From CAZMCT01 sp964564785 (GTDB lineage Bacteria > Planctomycetota > Phycisphaerae > UBA1845 > Fen-1342): a stretch of 6,324 nt of DNA. A model generated the notes under the pieces. The model was not told the origin of the DNA. It ran no database searches and worked only from the letters and a program-made list of their open reading frames with translations. Positions 5,969-6,324 of this stretch are shown one piece after another. Each line of letters begins with the position of its first letter. The first letter of the stretch is position 1. The stretch lies in assembly GCA_964564785.1 (NCBI GenBank), contig CAZMCT010000166.1, positions 1-6,324 on the forward strand, written 5' to 3'. Both the position numbers and the translations under genes were made by a program.

Positions 5969-6324
5969 ATGACGCTGCGGACGATTCAGCACGGGCTGAT
6001 CGGCGTGCTGATGCTCGCGAGTTGGGGTGGTGCGGTCCGGGCTGCGGACCCCCAGGAGCTCGAGGGCTCGTCGGCGGGAATGTCGGCGGCTCGCATCCAG
6101 CAGCCGCCGGGGGACCAGCCGCCGACGGATACGCAGGAGGCGCTCGAGCGGCTGATGAAGCTGCGTGACGAGCTGGAGGCGCAGGAAAAAGAGAAGCAGG
6201 CGGGGGGCGCGCCGGCGGGGGAGACGCCGCCCGCGCCGGCAGCCCGCAGCCGCCACGGTGTGCGGAGGATGGGCCGCGGTTCGGAACCGGCCAGCCAGCC
6301 GGCCCCCCCGGGGGCGGCGCAGCG
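5969..6324 (+). CDS. Exported protein, N-terminal part (3' truncated by window end)
   Basis: Reading from ATG at 5969 gives 118 codons with no stop before the edge. GAGGTG at 5958-5963 lies 5 bases upstream and supports this start. Residues 1-25 form a Sec-type signal peptide: MTLR, a hydrophobic core IGVLMLAS, then AVRA before ADP. The mature part begins with a Gln/Pro-rich stretch, then a charged helix ALERLMKLRDELEAQEKEKQ (about 58-77), then Ala/Pro/Gly-rich low complexity to the edge. No domain is recognisable in the visible part. Position after a PilM/PilO pair makes a secretin (GspD/PilQ type) or another envelope component possible, but its own upstream region with promoter-like signals could equally make it an unrelated exported protein. 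Confidence 0.7.
   Translation, partial: MTLRTIQHGLIGVLMLASWGGAVRAADPQELEGSSAGMSAARIQQPPGDQPPTDTQEALERLMKLRDELEAQEKEKQAGGAPAGETPPAPAARSRHGVRRMGRGSEPASQPAPPGAAQ

Noticed and set aside
5502..5972. Open frame of 156 codons on the + strand in the intergenic region, ending in an ATGA overlap with the last gene
   Set aside because: The overlap is attractive, but the translation is Arg/Ala/Gly/Pro-rich without motifs, third-position GC is lower than in the real genes, the start lacks a convincing ribosome binding site, and the frame crosses the hairpins, T runs and TATAAA box.

Overview
The window is a very GC-rich stretch (roughly 70% by eye) carrying part of one co-directional cluster for a type II secretion / type IV pilus-like machine. 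All genes are on the + strand. The style suggests a planctomycete-type or other high-GC environmental bacterium: long GC-rich pseudopilins, a GspK with an acidic DxNxNGxLDxxE insertion and a low-complexity linker, and PilM/PilO-type assembly proteins next to Gsp-type pseudopilins. This taxonomic guess is inference; there is no rRNA or marker gene in the window.

Layout. Positions 1-99 are the last 32 codons of an upstream gene whose stop overlaps the next start as ATGA. Then come a GspJ-type minor pseudopilin (96-1103) and a GspK-type minor pseudopilin (1100-2542), also joined by a 4-base GTGA overlap. A 141-base gap follows, filled by an imperfect palindromic repeat element. Next is a PilM-type actin-like ATPase fused through a transmembrane helix to a PilN/GspL-like periplasmic part (2684-4306). 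A PilO/GspM-like membrane protein follows after a gap of only 16 bases (4323-5480); it has a proline-rich linker and an extra C-terminal beta-rich domain that may be PilP/GspC-like. A non-coding stretch of 488 bases (5481-5968) holds several hairpins, a possible terminator, a TATAAA box and a 12-base palindrome. The window ends inside a new gene (5969 to the edge) that encodes an exported protein with a signal peptide and a short charged helix.

How it works together. GspJ and GspK are expected to form part of the pseudopilus tip in the periplasm. The PilM-PilN-like and PilO-like proteins are expected to form the inner-membrane assembly platform linking the cytoplasmic motor (GspE/PilB type, not in the window) to the periplasm. 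The last gene could be a further component, perhaps an outer-membrane partner, but its visible part does not prove this.

The most notable points are: the apparent reduction of the four-protein PilMNOP set to two fusion proteins; an EF-hand-like loop inside GspK; a hairpin-rich repeat-like segment lying inside the leader-coding part of gspJ; a palindromic intergenic element before pilM; a putative promoter/operator region before the last gene; and a shared LExLMxLRDE motif in the first and last proteins. I see no CRISPR array, tRNA, rRNA or transposase, and no evidence for a wholly new system.
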